Below are positions 8,318 to 19,790 of a DNA stretch of 64,000 nt, one piece after another; the first letter of the stretch is position 1, and every line of letters starts with the position of its first letter. A model generated the notes under the pieces. The model saw only the letters and a list, made by a program, of their open reading frames with translations, was not told where the DNA came from and ran no database searches. The position numbers and the translations under genes were made by a program. The stretch is from Mycobacterium sp. NS-7484 (GTDB lineage Bacteria; Actinomycetota; Actinomycetes; Mycobacteriales; Mycobacteriaceae), in NCBI RefSeq assembly GCF_001953975.1, contig NZ_MBEJ01000110.1, forward strand, positions 1 to 64,000. The letters run 5' to 3'.

Positions 8318-9001
8318 TCAGACGCCGCGGGCACCCGAGCCGACGGCCAGTTCGGCGTGGATGGAACGCAGATCCCAGACATCGAGCGCGCCCAGCGTTT
8401 CCGCGTGCCGACGGCCCGGGCCCTGCGGCACCTCGATGTCGTTGGGCACCACCAGCACGGAACAGCCGGCGGACTCCGCAGAGGTCGTACCGGTCACCGA
8501 GTCCTCGACTGCCAGGCAGTCGGCCGGCACCACGCCGAGCAGCTCGGTGGCCCGCAGATACGGATCCGGTGCCGGCTTGCCGTTCGGTACCTCGTCGCCG
8601 CAGACGATCACCGAGAAGTAATGGCGGCCAATGCTATTCAAGGCTCGCTCGGCGAGATCTCGGCGCGTGTTGGTGACGAGCGCCATCGGGACGCCCGCCG
8701 CGGACAATCCCTCGAGCATCTCCTGGGCACCCGGCCGCCAGGGCAGGCCCTGGTCGAACAGCTCACCGGTGTAATCGTGCAACCAATCCGCCGACTCGGC
8801 CATCGCGGCCGGATCCGGCTCGAGACCGAGGTCGTCGTAGACGATGCGCATCACAGATTCCGACGAGCCGCCGACCGTGGACTCGCGCACCTCGGGTGTG
8901 AGCACCGCGCCCATGCGGGCATACAGCGCGTGCATCGCAATGTCCCAGAGCTTTTCGGAGTCGACAAGGGTGCCGTCCATGTCCCACAGCACCGCCCGCA
9001 T
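8318..9001 (-). CDS. HAD-superfamily phosphatase (beta-phosphoglucomutase-like)
   Basis: A 227-residue haloacid dehalogenase-type hydrolase. Motif I is WDMDGTLVDSE (nucleophile and acid Asp), motif II is the Thr in ALVTNTR, motif III is the Lys in NGKPAPDPYL, and motif IV is VEDSVTG. The all-alpha cap lies between motifs I and II. This is the beta-phosphoglucomutase/phosphoglycolate phosphatase subgroup; a phospho-sugar substrate is likely, and the neighbouring sugar porter fits, but this is inference. ATG 9001 is used; GTG 9022 would add seven residues. Confidence 0.85.
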   Translation of the reverse strand: MRAVLWDMDGTLVDSEKLWDIAMHALYARMGAVLTPEVRESTVGGSSESVMRIVYDDLGLEPDPAAMAESADWLHDYTGELFDQGLPWRPGAQEMLEGLSAAGVPMALVTNTRRDLAERALNSIGRHYFSVIVCGDEVPNGKPAPDPYLRATELLGVVPADCLAVEDSVTGTTSAESAGCSVLVVPNDIEVPQGPGRRHAETLGALDVWDLRSIHAELAVGSGARGV

Positions 9002-9077
9002 GATCCGATTGTCCCATCGCACAACCGAGCTCGCGAAATCATGTGACTCAACGCACTGCGGGGCGCCGGGTTTCGGC

Positions 9078-12863
<3,786 letters not shown>

Positions 12864-12870
12864 GTACGTT

Positions 12871-12887
12871 CCTTCCGTAGCGGAAGG
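12871..12887 (-). promoter_or_regulatory. Hairpin hiding the metH ribosome-binding site
   Basis: On the minus strand, CCTTCCG (12887-12881), loop CTA, CGGAAGG (12877-12871) form a perfect 7-base-pair stem. Its 3' arm is the Shine-Dalgarno GGAAGGA, 6 bases before the GTG start. The bases CCT (12887-12885) also belong to the riboswitch pseudoknot, so the two pairings exclude each other. Confidence 0.7.
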
Positions 12888-12962
12888 CGTCCTTGTCTCT
12901 GCCGAGCGTGGCGGATACCGCAGGGGTCCGGCCCCCCGATAACCGTTGCAACGCCTCTCGAC
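12871..12962 (-). promoter_or_regulatory. Candidate S-adenosylhomocysteine (SAH) riboswitch controlling metH
   Basis: Read on the minus strand, the metH leader folds like the SAH riboswitch. P1 is GTCGAG (12962-12957) with CTCGGC (12906-12901). Immediately inside P1 is AGGCGT followed by TGCAAC, matching the conserved GCGYUGCRAC core. P2 is CGGTTATC (12945-12938) with GGTATCCG (12919-12912), one mismatch, enclosing a GGGG/CCCC hairpin. CCACG precedes the 3' side of P1, where the consensus has CCAGG. The pseudoknot is AGGCGT (12956-12951) with ACGCCT (12890-12885). The pseudoknot's 3' strand overlaps the strand that would hide the Shine-Dalgarno, which suggests an ON switch. The fold was found by eye; no covariance score was computed. 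Confidence 0.7.
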
Positions 12963-12968
12963 CAGAAA

Positions 12969-12974
12969 AGTCTA
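12969..12974 (-). promoter_or_regulatory. Putative -10 element for metH
   Basis: TAGACT fits the mycobacterial TANNNT -10 pattern. Transcription 7 bases downstream would begin at about 12962, the first base of riboswitch stem P1. No convincing -35 element was seen. The remaining bases up to the PAC2 gene at 13278 hold no gene I can support. Confidence 0.4.
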
Positions 12975-13277
12975 CGTCGTCACCCGATCGACGTCTGGAC
13001 ACCCATCCCGTCGCGTCTACCGCGACCGCCCGCGGATCTTGTCGGCAATGTCGTCGTCACCAAGGCTAACCAGGCTGTGGCCGACCATATTTCATCTCCG
13101 CGGCGCGTGGCCGGCGGACGGTCTGCACTTGGCTGCCCAGGTCGATGCCATCGACCGATGTGTCAGCGACAGTCACATCAACAGGGTAGACGGTCTATCA
13201 AACATGCTGTTCGACCCCGCGACGACCCGCGCGCGCAACGCGCTCATCGGCACCATCGGAAGGCTTACGCTGAAGGT

Positions 13278-14156
13278 GTGACACCGTCGTATCCGAACGC
13301 CGGCCGGCCGATCAACCTGCCCGAACTGAAGGACGCCACCATCGTGGCGGCATTCGAGGGCTGGAACGACGCCGGCGACGCGGCCAGTGACGCGCTGGAC
13401 CACCTGGATGCGATCTGGGAGGCCCAACCCATCGTCGAGATCGACGACGAGTCGTATTACGACTACCAGGTGAACCGCCCGGTGATCCGTCAGGTCGACG
13501 GCGTCACCCGGGAGCTGGTGTGGCCGTCGATGCGGGTCTCGCACTGCCGTCCCCCGGGCAGCAACCGCGATGTGGTGTTGATGCACGGGGTGGAACCCAA
13601 CATGCGCTGGCGTACGTTCTGCGCGGAGTTGCTGGCCATCGCCGACAAGCTCAATGTGCAGACCGTGGTGATCTTGGGCGCGCTGCTGGCCGACACCCCG
13701 CACACCCGGCCGGTTCCGGTGTCGGGCTCGGCGTACTCATCGGATTCGGCGAAGGTGTTCGGGCTGGAAGAAACCCGGTACGAGGGTCCGACCGGGATCG
13801 CCGGGGTGTTCCAGGATGCCTGTGTGCAGGCCGGGATTCCGGCGGTGACGTTCTGGGCGGCGGTCCCGCACTACGTGTCCCAACCGCCCAGCCCCAAGGC
13901 CACCGTGGCCCTGCTGCGCCGCGTCGAGGACGTGCTCGACGTCGAGGTGCCGCTGGCCGATCTGCCCGCCGCCGCCGAGGAGTGGGAGCAGGCCGTCTCC
14001 GAGATGACGGCCGAGGACGAAGAGATCGCCGAGTACGTCGCGTCGCTGGAGCAGCGTGGCGACGCCGAGGTGGACATGAACGAGGCGCTCGGCAAGATCG
14101 ATGGTGACGCGTTGGCGGCGGAGTTCGAGCGCTACCTGCGGCGGAGAGGCCGCTGA
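13278..14156 (+). CDS. PAC2 family protein (Rv2125-like)
   Basis: A 292-residue cytosolic protein of the PAC2 (proteasome assembly chaperone 2-like) family, the same length as Rv2125. Typical segments are VAAFEGWNDAGDAASDAL, LLMHG-like DVVLMHGVEPNMRW, VVILGALLADTPHTRPVPV and VTFWAAVPHYVSQPPSPKA. Actinobacterial members lie near or act with the proteasome system, but no role is proven here. The C-terminus is an acidic helix (AEDEEIAEYVASLEQ). The start is GTG 13278, giving the conserved TPSYPNAGRPINLPEL. It is convergent with the SDR gene. Confidence 0.85.
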   Translation: MTPSYPNAGRPINLPELKDATIVAAFEGWNDAGDAASDALDHLDAIWEAQPIVEIDDESYYDYQVNRPVIRQVDGVTRELVWPSMRVSHCRPPGSNRDVVLMHGVEPNMRWRTFCAELLAIADKLNVQTVVILGALLADTPHTRPVPVSGSAYSSDSAKVFGLEETRYEGPTGIAGVFQDACVQAGIPAVTFWAAVPHYVSQPPSPKATVALLRRVEDVLDVEVPLADLPAAAEEWEQAVSEMTAEDEEIAEYVASLEQRGDAEVDMNEALGKIDGDALAAEFERYLRRRGR

Positions 14157-14178
14157 GCGGCCTGTTCAACCGGCGCCG

Positions 14179-15063
14179 TTAGGACTCGGGTTTCTCCAGC
14201 GCTTCGATGCGGGCGCTGGTCGAGCGGCCCAGCGCGGCGGCCTCGGCGTCCAGCTTGGGCAGCAGCGTCGGCGTGAACTTGCGGATGTCGCGTTCGGCCA
14301 GCGACGTGGACACCACCGGCCGGATCCAGCGGAACGCCCCCACCCACTCCGGGCTGTAGATGCGCTTCTTGCGTCCCTCGATGCCCTTGACGAAGGCCGC
14401 GCCGCAGGCGTCGACGGTGGTGGTCCGGTTCAACGGCGGCGGCAGTTTGGACAGCATCTCGCGGAACGCCGACAGGTCGGACTTCGCGTCCTGTACCAGC
14501 GGAGTGTCGATCCAGCTCATGTGCGCCGAGCCGACGTCGACGCCGAGGTGGGCCACCTCCAGTCGCAGGGTGTTGGCGAAGTACTCGGCCCCGGCCTTGG
14601 AGGCGTGATAGGCGGCCAGCCCGGGGGCTGAGGTGAATGCCGCCAGCGAGGACACCACGAGTACGTAGCCGCGGCGTTGGATGACCGCCGGGAGCGTGGC
14701 CCGGACGGTGTTGAACACCCCGACCACGTTGATGTCGACGACGCGCTTGAACGCCTCGGGATCCACCTGCATGACCGAGCCGAAGCTGGCGATACCGGCG
14801 TTGGCCATCACGACGTCGATGCCGCCGAAGCGCTCGACGGCGGCATCGGCGGCCTTCTGCATGGCAGCCAGGTCGCGCACGTCGGCCAGCGCGGTGAGCA
14901 CATGTTCCTCGCCGAGTTCGGCGGCCAGCGCGCTCAGCGGGGCCTCGTCGAGATCGGTGAGCACGAGCTTGGCGCCCCGACGTCGCAACCGGCGGGCCAC
15001 CTCGGCGCCGATCCCGCGCGCACCGCCGGTGATGAACACGACTTTCCCGTTCACAGAACCCAT
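14179..15063 (-). CDS. Short-chain dehydrogenase/reductase (Rv2129c-like)
   Basis: A 294-residue classical SDR. The cofactor motif is TGGARGIG near residue 11, NAG appears in VVMANAGIASFG, and the catalytic Ser, Tyr and Lys lie in VVSSLAAF and YHASKAG. TDLDE after strand 2 has an Asp that favours NAD(H) over NADP(H). A C-terminal extension (RWIRPVVSTSLAERDIRKF) may contact membrane or partner. The gene starts 25 bases after mshC, as in M. tuberculosis, so it is probably the last gene of a cysQ-mshC-SDR operon. The substrate is unknown. Confidence 0.88.
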   Translation of the reverse strand: MGSVNGKVVFITGGARGIGAEVARRLRRRGAKLVLTDLDEAPLSALAAELGEEHVLTALADVRDLAAMQKAADAAVERFGGIDVVMANAGIASFGSVMQVDPEAFKRVVDINVVGVFNTVRATLPAVIQRRGYVLVVSSLAAFTSAPGLAAYHASKAGAEYFANTLRLEVAHLGVDVGSAHMSWIDTPLVQDAKSDLSAFREMLSKLPPPLNRTTTVDACGAAFVKGIEGRKKRIYSPEWVGAFRWIRPVVSTSLAERDIRKFTPTLLPKLDAEAAALGRSTSARIEALEKPES

Positions 15064-15088
15064 GGCGGTAACGTACCGCCGCGCCCAG

Positions 15089-16327
15089 CTACAGGTCCAC
15101 ACCCAGCAATGCGTCGACCGCAGTCGCGACCAATCCCGGTGCGGCGGGGTCATGCCCGCCGTAGGCCAGCGCATCGGTACACCAACCATCAAGTGCGGCA
15201 AGAGCTTTCGGGGTGTCCAGATCGTCGGCGAGATATTGGCGCACCCGGGCCACCACATCGGTGGCATCCGGTCCGGCAGGCAGTGCGGTGGCCCTGCGCC
15301 AGTGCGCAAGCCGGTCGGTGGCCTCGGCGAGCACGGCGTCGCTCCAGAACCGGTCGCTGCGGTAGTGCCCGGCGAACAATCCCAGCCGAATGGCCGAGGG
15401 CTCCACCCCCTGCGCGCGCAGTCGCGACACCAGCACCAGGTTGCCGCGGCTCTTGCTCATCTTGTGCCCGTCCCAGCCGATCATCCCGGCGTGCACATAG
15501 TGGCGGGCGAAACGCCGCTCCCCCGTTGCCGATTCGGCGTGGGCCGCGGAGAACTCGTGGTGCGGGAAGATCAGGTCGCTGCCGCCGCCCTGGATGTCCA
15601 GCCCGGTGCCGATGCGGGTCAGCGCGATCGCCGAACACTCGACATGCCAGCCGGGCCGGCCCGGACCGAACGGCGAGGGCCAGCTGGGTTCGCCGGGACG
15701 CTCGGCCCGCCACAGCAGCGCGTCGAGTTCGTCGCTCTTGCCGGCCCGCTCCGGGTCACCACCGCGCTCACCGAACAGCCGCAGCATGGTGTCGCGGTCG
15801 TAGCCCGACTCGTAGCCGAACTGCACGGTGGCGTCGGCACGGTAGTACACGTCGGGGTACTGGGCGTCGTCGAGGACGTAGGCCGCCCCCGAGGCCAGCA
15901 TCTTCTCGACCAGCTCGATCACCTCGGCGATGGCGTCGGTGGCAGCCACGTAGTCCTGCGGCGGCAGCACCCGCAGCGCGGTCATGTCCTCGCGGAACAA
16001 CTGGGTCTCGCGGTCACCGAGGTCGCGCCAGTCGATGCCGTCGCGCTCGGCGCGTTCGAACAGCGGGTCGTCGACGTCGGTGACGTTCTGTACGTAATGC
16101 ACGCTGTGCCCGGCATCCAGCCACAGCCGGTGCACCAGGTCGAAGGTCAGGTAGGTCGCGGCGTGGCCCAGATGGGTGGCGTCATACGGCGTGATGCCGC
16201 ACACGTACATCGTGGCCGTCGGGCCCGGGCTGACGGGACGGACCTGCCGATCGGCGCTGTCGTACAGCCGTAGTTGCGGACCACGCCCTTTCAGCACCGG
16301 AATTGACGGCGCCGCCCACGATTGCAT
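15089..16327 (-). CDS. mshC: Cysteine:1D-myo-inosityl 2-amino-2-deoxy-alpha-D-glucopyranoside ligase MshC
   Basis: MshC joins cysteine to GlcN-inositol with ATP, the third step of mycothiol synthesis. The 412-residue protein is a cysteinyl-tRNA synthetase paralogue. It has YVCGITPYDATHLGHA (zinc-ligand Cys plus HIGH-type motif), the later zinc ligands in WHVECSAI and FPHHEFSAAH, and the KMSKS loop in GHKMSKSRGN. It is shorter than CysRS because it lacks the anticodon-binding domain. The ATG at 16327 gives MQSWAAPSIPVLKGRGPQL, the usual start. It follows cysQ on the same strand, linking sulphur metabolism and mycothiol. Confidence 0.97.
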   Translation of the reverse strand: MQSWAAPSIPVLKGRGPQLRLYDSADRQVRPVSPGPTATMYVCGITPYDATHLGHAATYLTFDLVHRLWLDAGHSVHYVQNVTDVDDPLFERAERDGIDWRDLGDRETQLFREDMTALRVLPPQDYVAATDAIAEVIELVEKMLASGAAYVLDDAQYPDVYYRADATVQFGYESGYDRDTMLRLFGERGGDPERAGKSDELDALLWRAERPGEPSWPSPFGPGRPGWHVECSAIALTRIGTGLDIQGGGSDLIFPHHEFSAAHAESATGERRFARHYVHAGMIGWDGHKMSKSRGNLVLVSRLRAQGVEPSAIRLGLFAGHYRSDRFWSDAVLAEATDRLAHWRRATALPAGPDATDVVARVRQYLADDLDTPKALAALDGWCTDALAYGGHDPAAPGLVATAVDALLGVDL

Positions 16328-16429
16328 GGCCTCGACTCTAAGGTGCTCGCTCAGGACGGCCTCCCGCCGGTCGGTCCCCACAGTTCAGGTAGACAGACAA
16401 CCGCGCCGACGAATCCATTCCCGCGGCGC

Positions 16430-17194
16430 TCATCGGGAGGCGACCCCGATCGCCTCCAACAGGATGGGCGCCAGCTCCTTGCGGCACATGACGAAGTCCG
16501 GCAGATATGGATCGGCGCGGTTGTAGCGCAGTTCCGAGCCGTCCAACCGGGAGGCGTGCAGGCCCGCGGCCAGCACCACCCCTGCCGGTGCGGCCGAATC
16601 CCACTCCCACTGCCCGCCGGCGTGGATGTAGGCGTCGACGTCACCGCGCACCACGGCCATCGCCTTGGCCCCGGCCGAACCGATGCGCACCATCCGGAAA
16701 TCGAGCTGCTCGCGCATCCGCCACAGCACCGCCGGCGGCCGGTTCGAGCTCGCGGTGATCAACAACGGCCCGGGGCGCCGCGGACCCGGTGGGCTGACCG
16801 CATCGCTGCGGTACACCTCGTCGCGGGCCGGCAGGGCCACCACCGCATCCGACAGGCCGCCGTCGACGCCGACCGAGCGCTGCCACAACGCGATGTGCAC
16901 GGCCCAGTCCTCGCGGCCCGGCAGCGAGAACTCGTGCGTGCCGTCGACCGGGTCGACGATCCAGACCCGATCGGCGTCGACGCGGGCCAGGTCGTCGACC
17001 GCCTCCTCGCTGAGCACCGAATCCCCGGGGCGGGCCTGGGCCAACCGGTCGAGGATCAGGGCGTTGGATCGCCGATCCCCCTCGTCACCGAGGTAGTACG
17101 GGTCGTAGAAGCCGATCTCCTCGCGTACTGCCAACAACAGCTCACCGGCTTCCTTGGCCACGGCGGCAGCCAGGTCGGCGTCGGTCGAGTGCAC
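16430..17194 (-). CDS. cysQ: 3'-phosphoadenosine 5'-phosphate phosphatase CysQ
   Basis: CysQ removes the 3'-phosphate from PAP (and can act on inositol phosphates), clearing a by-product of sulphate assimilation. The 254-residue protein carries the metal-dependent phosphatase signature: SEEAVDD, then DPVDGTHEF with its paired Asp residues, and WEWDSAAPAGVVLAAG near the C-terminus. The start is GTG 17194. It precedes mshC by about 100 bases, as in M. tuberculosis (Rv2131c), so sulphate activation and mycothiol synthesis are clustered. Confidence 0.92.
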   Translation of the reverse strand: MHSTDADLAAAVAKEAGELLLAVREEIGFYDPYYLGDEGDRRSNALILDRLAQARPGDSVLSEEAVDDLARVDADRVWIVDPVDGTHEFSLPGREDWAVHIALWQRSVGVDGGLSDAVVALPARDEVYRSDAVSPPGPRRPGPLLITASSNRPPAVLWRMREQLDFRMVRIGSAGAKAMAVVRGDVDAYIHAGGQWEWDSAAPAGVVLAAGLHASRLDGSELRYNRADPYLPDFVMCRKELAPILLEAIGVASR

Positions 17195-17262
17195 CCACCA
17201 AGTATCGGTGGCGGGCCAGGCCGGTGCGCTGGCGGGGCCGGTTGTGCCATTAGGGTCAAGCC

Positions 17263-17670
17263 ATGACCGAGCAGACGCCTGTCGACAACCTGTCCGACTC
17301 GTGGCGCTGGAAGTTCGATTTCTTCAGTACCTACGGGCTGCCTAGCGCGAGCCCGGAAGCCAAGGCCGCGTACCGCAACCTCAGCTTGATGGCCAAGCTG
17401 CGGCTCACGTCGAACATCCTGGCGTTTCTGTTCGGGCCGCTCTACTTCTTCGTCAAAGGCATGTGGCGCAAGGGTTTGACGCTGCTGGGGTTGACGATCG
17501 CGGTCGCGGTGGTGTTCACGGCCATCGGGGTCAGCGACGGCATCGCCCGCGCCATCGGCCTGGGAATCGCGGCGATGGCGATGTCGACCGCCAACTACGC
17601 CTACTACCTGCACGTGGTGCGCGGCAGCCAGTCCTGGAATCCGTTCGAGGGGTTCGGACGCGCCCGCTAG
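17263..17670 (+). CDS. DUF2628 domain membrane protein
   Basis: A 135-residue protein with a soluble N-terminus (WRWKFDFFSTYGLPSASPEAKAAYRNL) and two or three hydrophobic segments (LAFLFGPLYFFVKGMW; GLTLLGLTIAVAVVFTAIGV; IGLGIAAMAMSTANYAYYLHVV). The FGPLYFFVKGMWRKGL stretch is typical of DUF2628, whose members are small membrane proteins of unknown role. It starts 68 bases from divergent cysQ, and its stop overlaps that of the convergent kinase-fold gene by 4 bases. Confidence 0.75.
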   Translation: MTEQTPVDNLSDSWRWKFDFFSTYGLPSASPEAKAAYRNLSLMAKLRLTSNILAFLFGPLYFFVKGMWRKGLTLLGLTIAVAVVFTAIGVSDGIARAIGLGIAAMAMSTANYAYYLHVVRGSQSWNPFEGFGRAR

Positions 17671-18497
17671 AACGCCGGCCATGGGATCGGCCGGTGCCGA
17701 TCGGGTGTCGGCATCACCGGATCATCCAGTAAGCCAACGATTCTCGACCGCAGCGCGGCGATCTCGGCGTCGGTGATGTGGGGGCACAGCTGTTCGGCCA
17801 GGCCGGCGAAGCCGTCGCGCAGCGCCGCGACGTCGGCCAGCGTTTCGTCGTCGACGGGTTTGCCGGCCCACCCCCACAGCACCGTGCGCAGCTTGTCCTC
17901 GACGTGCAGGCTCACCCCGTGGTCGACGCCGTACACCGCGCCGTCCACCCCGGCCAGGATGTGCCCGCCCTTGCGGTCGGCGTTGTTGATCAGCACATCG
18001 AACACCGCCAGCCGGAACAGCCGGGGATCGTCGGCGTGTACCAGGGTCACCTCGTCACCGGCGTAGTCGTAGGCCTGCAGGATCGGCAGGAAACCCGGTG
18101 GAAGATGGCCGGCCGGCAGCAGGTCCACCAGATCGGGACCGGCCGCCGGCTCGTCGCCCACCGCGTCTTCCGGCTGGTCCACCCACCGCTGCACCATGCC
18201 GGGCCCGGCCGGACCGTCACGAATAATGGTGCGCGGCACCAGGTTCCACCCAAGGCCGGCCGACACCAGGTACGCGCCGACCTCGCGGCCGGCCAAGGTG
18301 CCGTCGGGAAAATCCCACAGCGGCGCCTCGCCCCGAATCGGTTTGTACACGCAGTGCACCTGGCGGTCGCGAAAGTTGGCCTCGCACAGGAAAGTGGCGT
18401 TGCTGGCCGAGCGGATGCGGCCGATCACCGTCAGTTCGCCCTCGGCCAGCGCCTCGTCGTCGGGTTGGGCGGGCCCGCGCTCAGGTGTCGGCGTCAT
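17667..18497 (-). CDS. SCO1664-family (PI3/4-kinase-like fold) protein
   Basis: A 276-residue protein of the actinobacterial SCO1664 family (Rv2133c by position). The segment NATFLCEANFRDRQVHCVYKPIRGEAPLWDFPDG resembles a kinase N-lobe with its Lys. VFDVLINNADRKGGHIL carries the NxDRK(H/G)xxN-like catalytic loop of phosphatidylinositol-kinase-like proteins, and GVDHGVSLHVEDKLRTVLW contains a DHG metal-binding motif. Kinase activity is inferred from these motifs; the substrate is unknown. It overlaps the end of the DUF3090 gene by 17 bases, so the two are coupled. Confidence 0.8.
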   Translation of the reverse strand: MTPTPERGPAQPDDEALAEGELTVIGRIRSASNATFLCEANFRDRQVHCVYKPIRGEAPLWDFPDGTLAGREVGAYLVSAGLGWNLVPRTIIRDGPAGPGMVQRWVDQPEDAVGDEPAAGPDLVDLLPAGHLPPGFLPILQAYDYAGDEVTLVHADDPRLFRLAVFDVLINNADRKGGHILAGVDGAVYGVDHGVSLHVEDKLRTVLWGWAGKPVDDETLADVAALRDGFAGLAEQLCPHITDAEIAALRSRIVGLLDDPVMPTPDRHRPIPWPAF

Positions 18498-19068
18498 CGT
18501 CGGACCCGGTGATCTCACCGCGCCGATAGCCGTTGGTACGCACGCAGATGTGGCCGTCCGGGTCCAGGGGTTCGTCGCACAGAGGGCACGGCGGACGTCC
18601 CGCCGAGATCACCCGGTTGGATCGGGTGGCGAATTCGCGCGCCGACTCCGGGGTGAGGAACACCCGTACCGCGTCCGGCCCGTCCTCGGCGTCGTCGAGG
18701 ACCACCGACGCGTCGAATTCGCCTTCGGAAACCGCGAGGAGCTCCACCACGACCGTCTGGGCCTCCGAGTCCCAGCCCAGCCCCATGGTGCCCACCCGGA
18801 ACTCGGCGTCGACCGGGGTGACCAATGGCAACAGGTCGCTCACCTCACCGGTGTCCGGCGGGATTGGCGTGCCGAACCGGCGGTTGATCTCGGTGAGCAA
18901 CGCGGCGATTCGCTCGGCGAGGACGGCGACCTGCTGCTTCTCCAGGACCACCGAGATCACCCGCTTGTCGTGGACCGCCTGCAGATAAAACGTCCGGTTG
19001 CCGGGTTGGCCGACAGTCCCGGCCACGAATCGGTCGGGAGTACGGAATACGTGAATTGCGCGGGCCAT
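18481..19068 (-). CDS. DUF3090 family protein (Rv2134c-like)
   Basis: A 195-residue protein, the length of Rv2134c. It starts MARAIHVFRTPDRFVAGTVGQPGNRTFYLQA, with ggaagg 6 bases before the ATG. The C-terminus has a zinc-ribbon-like CPLCDEPLDPDGHIC motif (Cys, Cys, His, Cys). The family co-occurs with the SCO1664-type kinase-like protein and the histidine phosphatase, as here, which suggests a shared pathway, but the function is unknown. Confidence 0.88.
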   Translation of the reverse strand: MARAIHVFRTPDRFVAGTVGQPGNRTFYLQAVHDKRVISVVLEKQQVAVLAERIAALLTEINRRFGTPIPPDTGEVSDLLPLVTPVDAEFRVGTMGLGWDSEAQTVVVELLAVSEGEFDASVVLDDAEDGPDAVRVFLTPESAREFATRSNRVISAGRPPCPLCDEPLDPDGHICVRTNGYRRGEITGSDDDADT

Positions 19069-19103
19069 GGCACCTTCCAAAATACCGGTATAGCTATGCC
19101 GGG

Positions 19104-19775
19104 TCAGTTGGTGGACCCACCGACCACCGCGTCGGTGGCGGGTTTGGCGGCCAGGCCGGCACTCAACTGCGCACCCGTGTGGTTGATGTGCATGACGAAG
19201 GGCCGCAGGTCGGTGTAGCGGATCACGCTCATCGATGCCGGGTCGGCGGTGATGCGCTGGAACCCGTCCAGATGCACCCCCAGCGCGTCGGCCAGCACCG
19301 CCTTGATCACGTCGCCGTGTGTGCAGGCCACCCACAGCACGTCGGCGCCGTGCTGCTCGGCCAGTGCACGGTCACGTTCGCGCACCGCAGTCACCGCGCG
19401 GGCCTGCACCTGGGCCAGGCCCTCCCCATCGGGGAACACCGCGGCACTGGGCTGCTGCTGTACCACCGCCCACAACGGTTCCTTGACCAACTCGCCGATC
19501 GCGCGCCCGGTCCAGCTGCCGTAGTCCACCTCGGTGAGCCGCTCGTCGACGATCGGCTCCAGCCCCAGCGCCTCCGCCAGCGGTGCCACCGTGCGCTCAC
19601 AGCGCAACAGCGGAGAACGCACGATCACGGTCACCGGCAGCTCCCCGATCCGGGCGGCCAGTCCGGCGGCCTGTTCGGCGCCCCGTTCGTCGAGGTCGAC
19701 GCCGTCGCTGCGGCCGGCCAGGGTGTGCGCGGTGTTCGACGTCGAGCGGCCGTGCCGCAGCAAGATCACCGTCAT
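19104..19775 (-). CDS. Histidine phosphatase superfamily protein (phosphoglycerate mutase-like, Rv2135c)
   Basis: A 223-residue histidine phosphatase. The catalytic loop LLRHGRS holds the phosphorylated His near residue 8, the acid is in DERLTEVDYGSWTG, and the second His is in VACTHGDVI. It resembles the MSMEG_4193-type phosphomutase family, typically found with the DUF3090 and SCO1664 genes. It begins 15 bases after uppP and ends 35 bases before the DUF3090 gene. Broad acid phosphatase activity is possible; the substrate is not evident. Confidence 0.88.
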   Translation of the reverse strand: MTVILLRHGRSTSNTAHTLAGRSDGVDLDERGAEQAAGLAARIGELPVTVIVRSPLLRCERTVAPLAEALGLEPIVDERLTEVDYGSWTGRAIGELVKEPLWAVVQQQPSAAVFPDGEGLAQVQARAVTAVRERDRALAEQHGADVLWVACTHGDVIKAVLADALGVHLDGFQRITADPASMSVIRYTDLRPFVMHINHTGAQLSAGLAAKPATDAVVGGSTN

Positions 19776-19790
19776 CTCAGCTCCTCTCGA

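Noticed and set aside
12871..12962. Cobalamin or SAM-IV riboswitch as the metH leader element
   Set aside because: No B12-box-like core was found, and the SAM-IV core I remember from mycobacteria does not align. The SAH-type layout explains more of the pairing.
12946..13281. Small open frame before the PAC2 gene
   Set aside because: It overlaps the riboswitch region and the PAC2 start, and shows no conserved residues. The PAC2 start at GTG 13278 matches the length of its M. tuberculosis counterpart.
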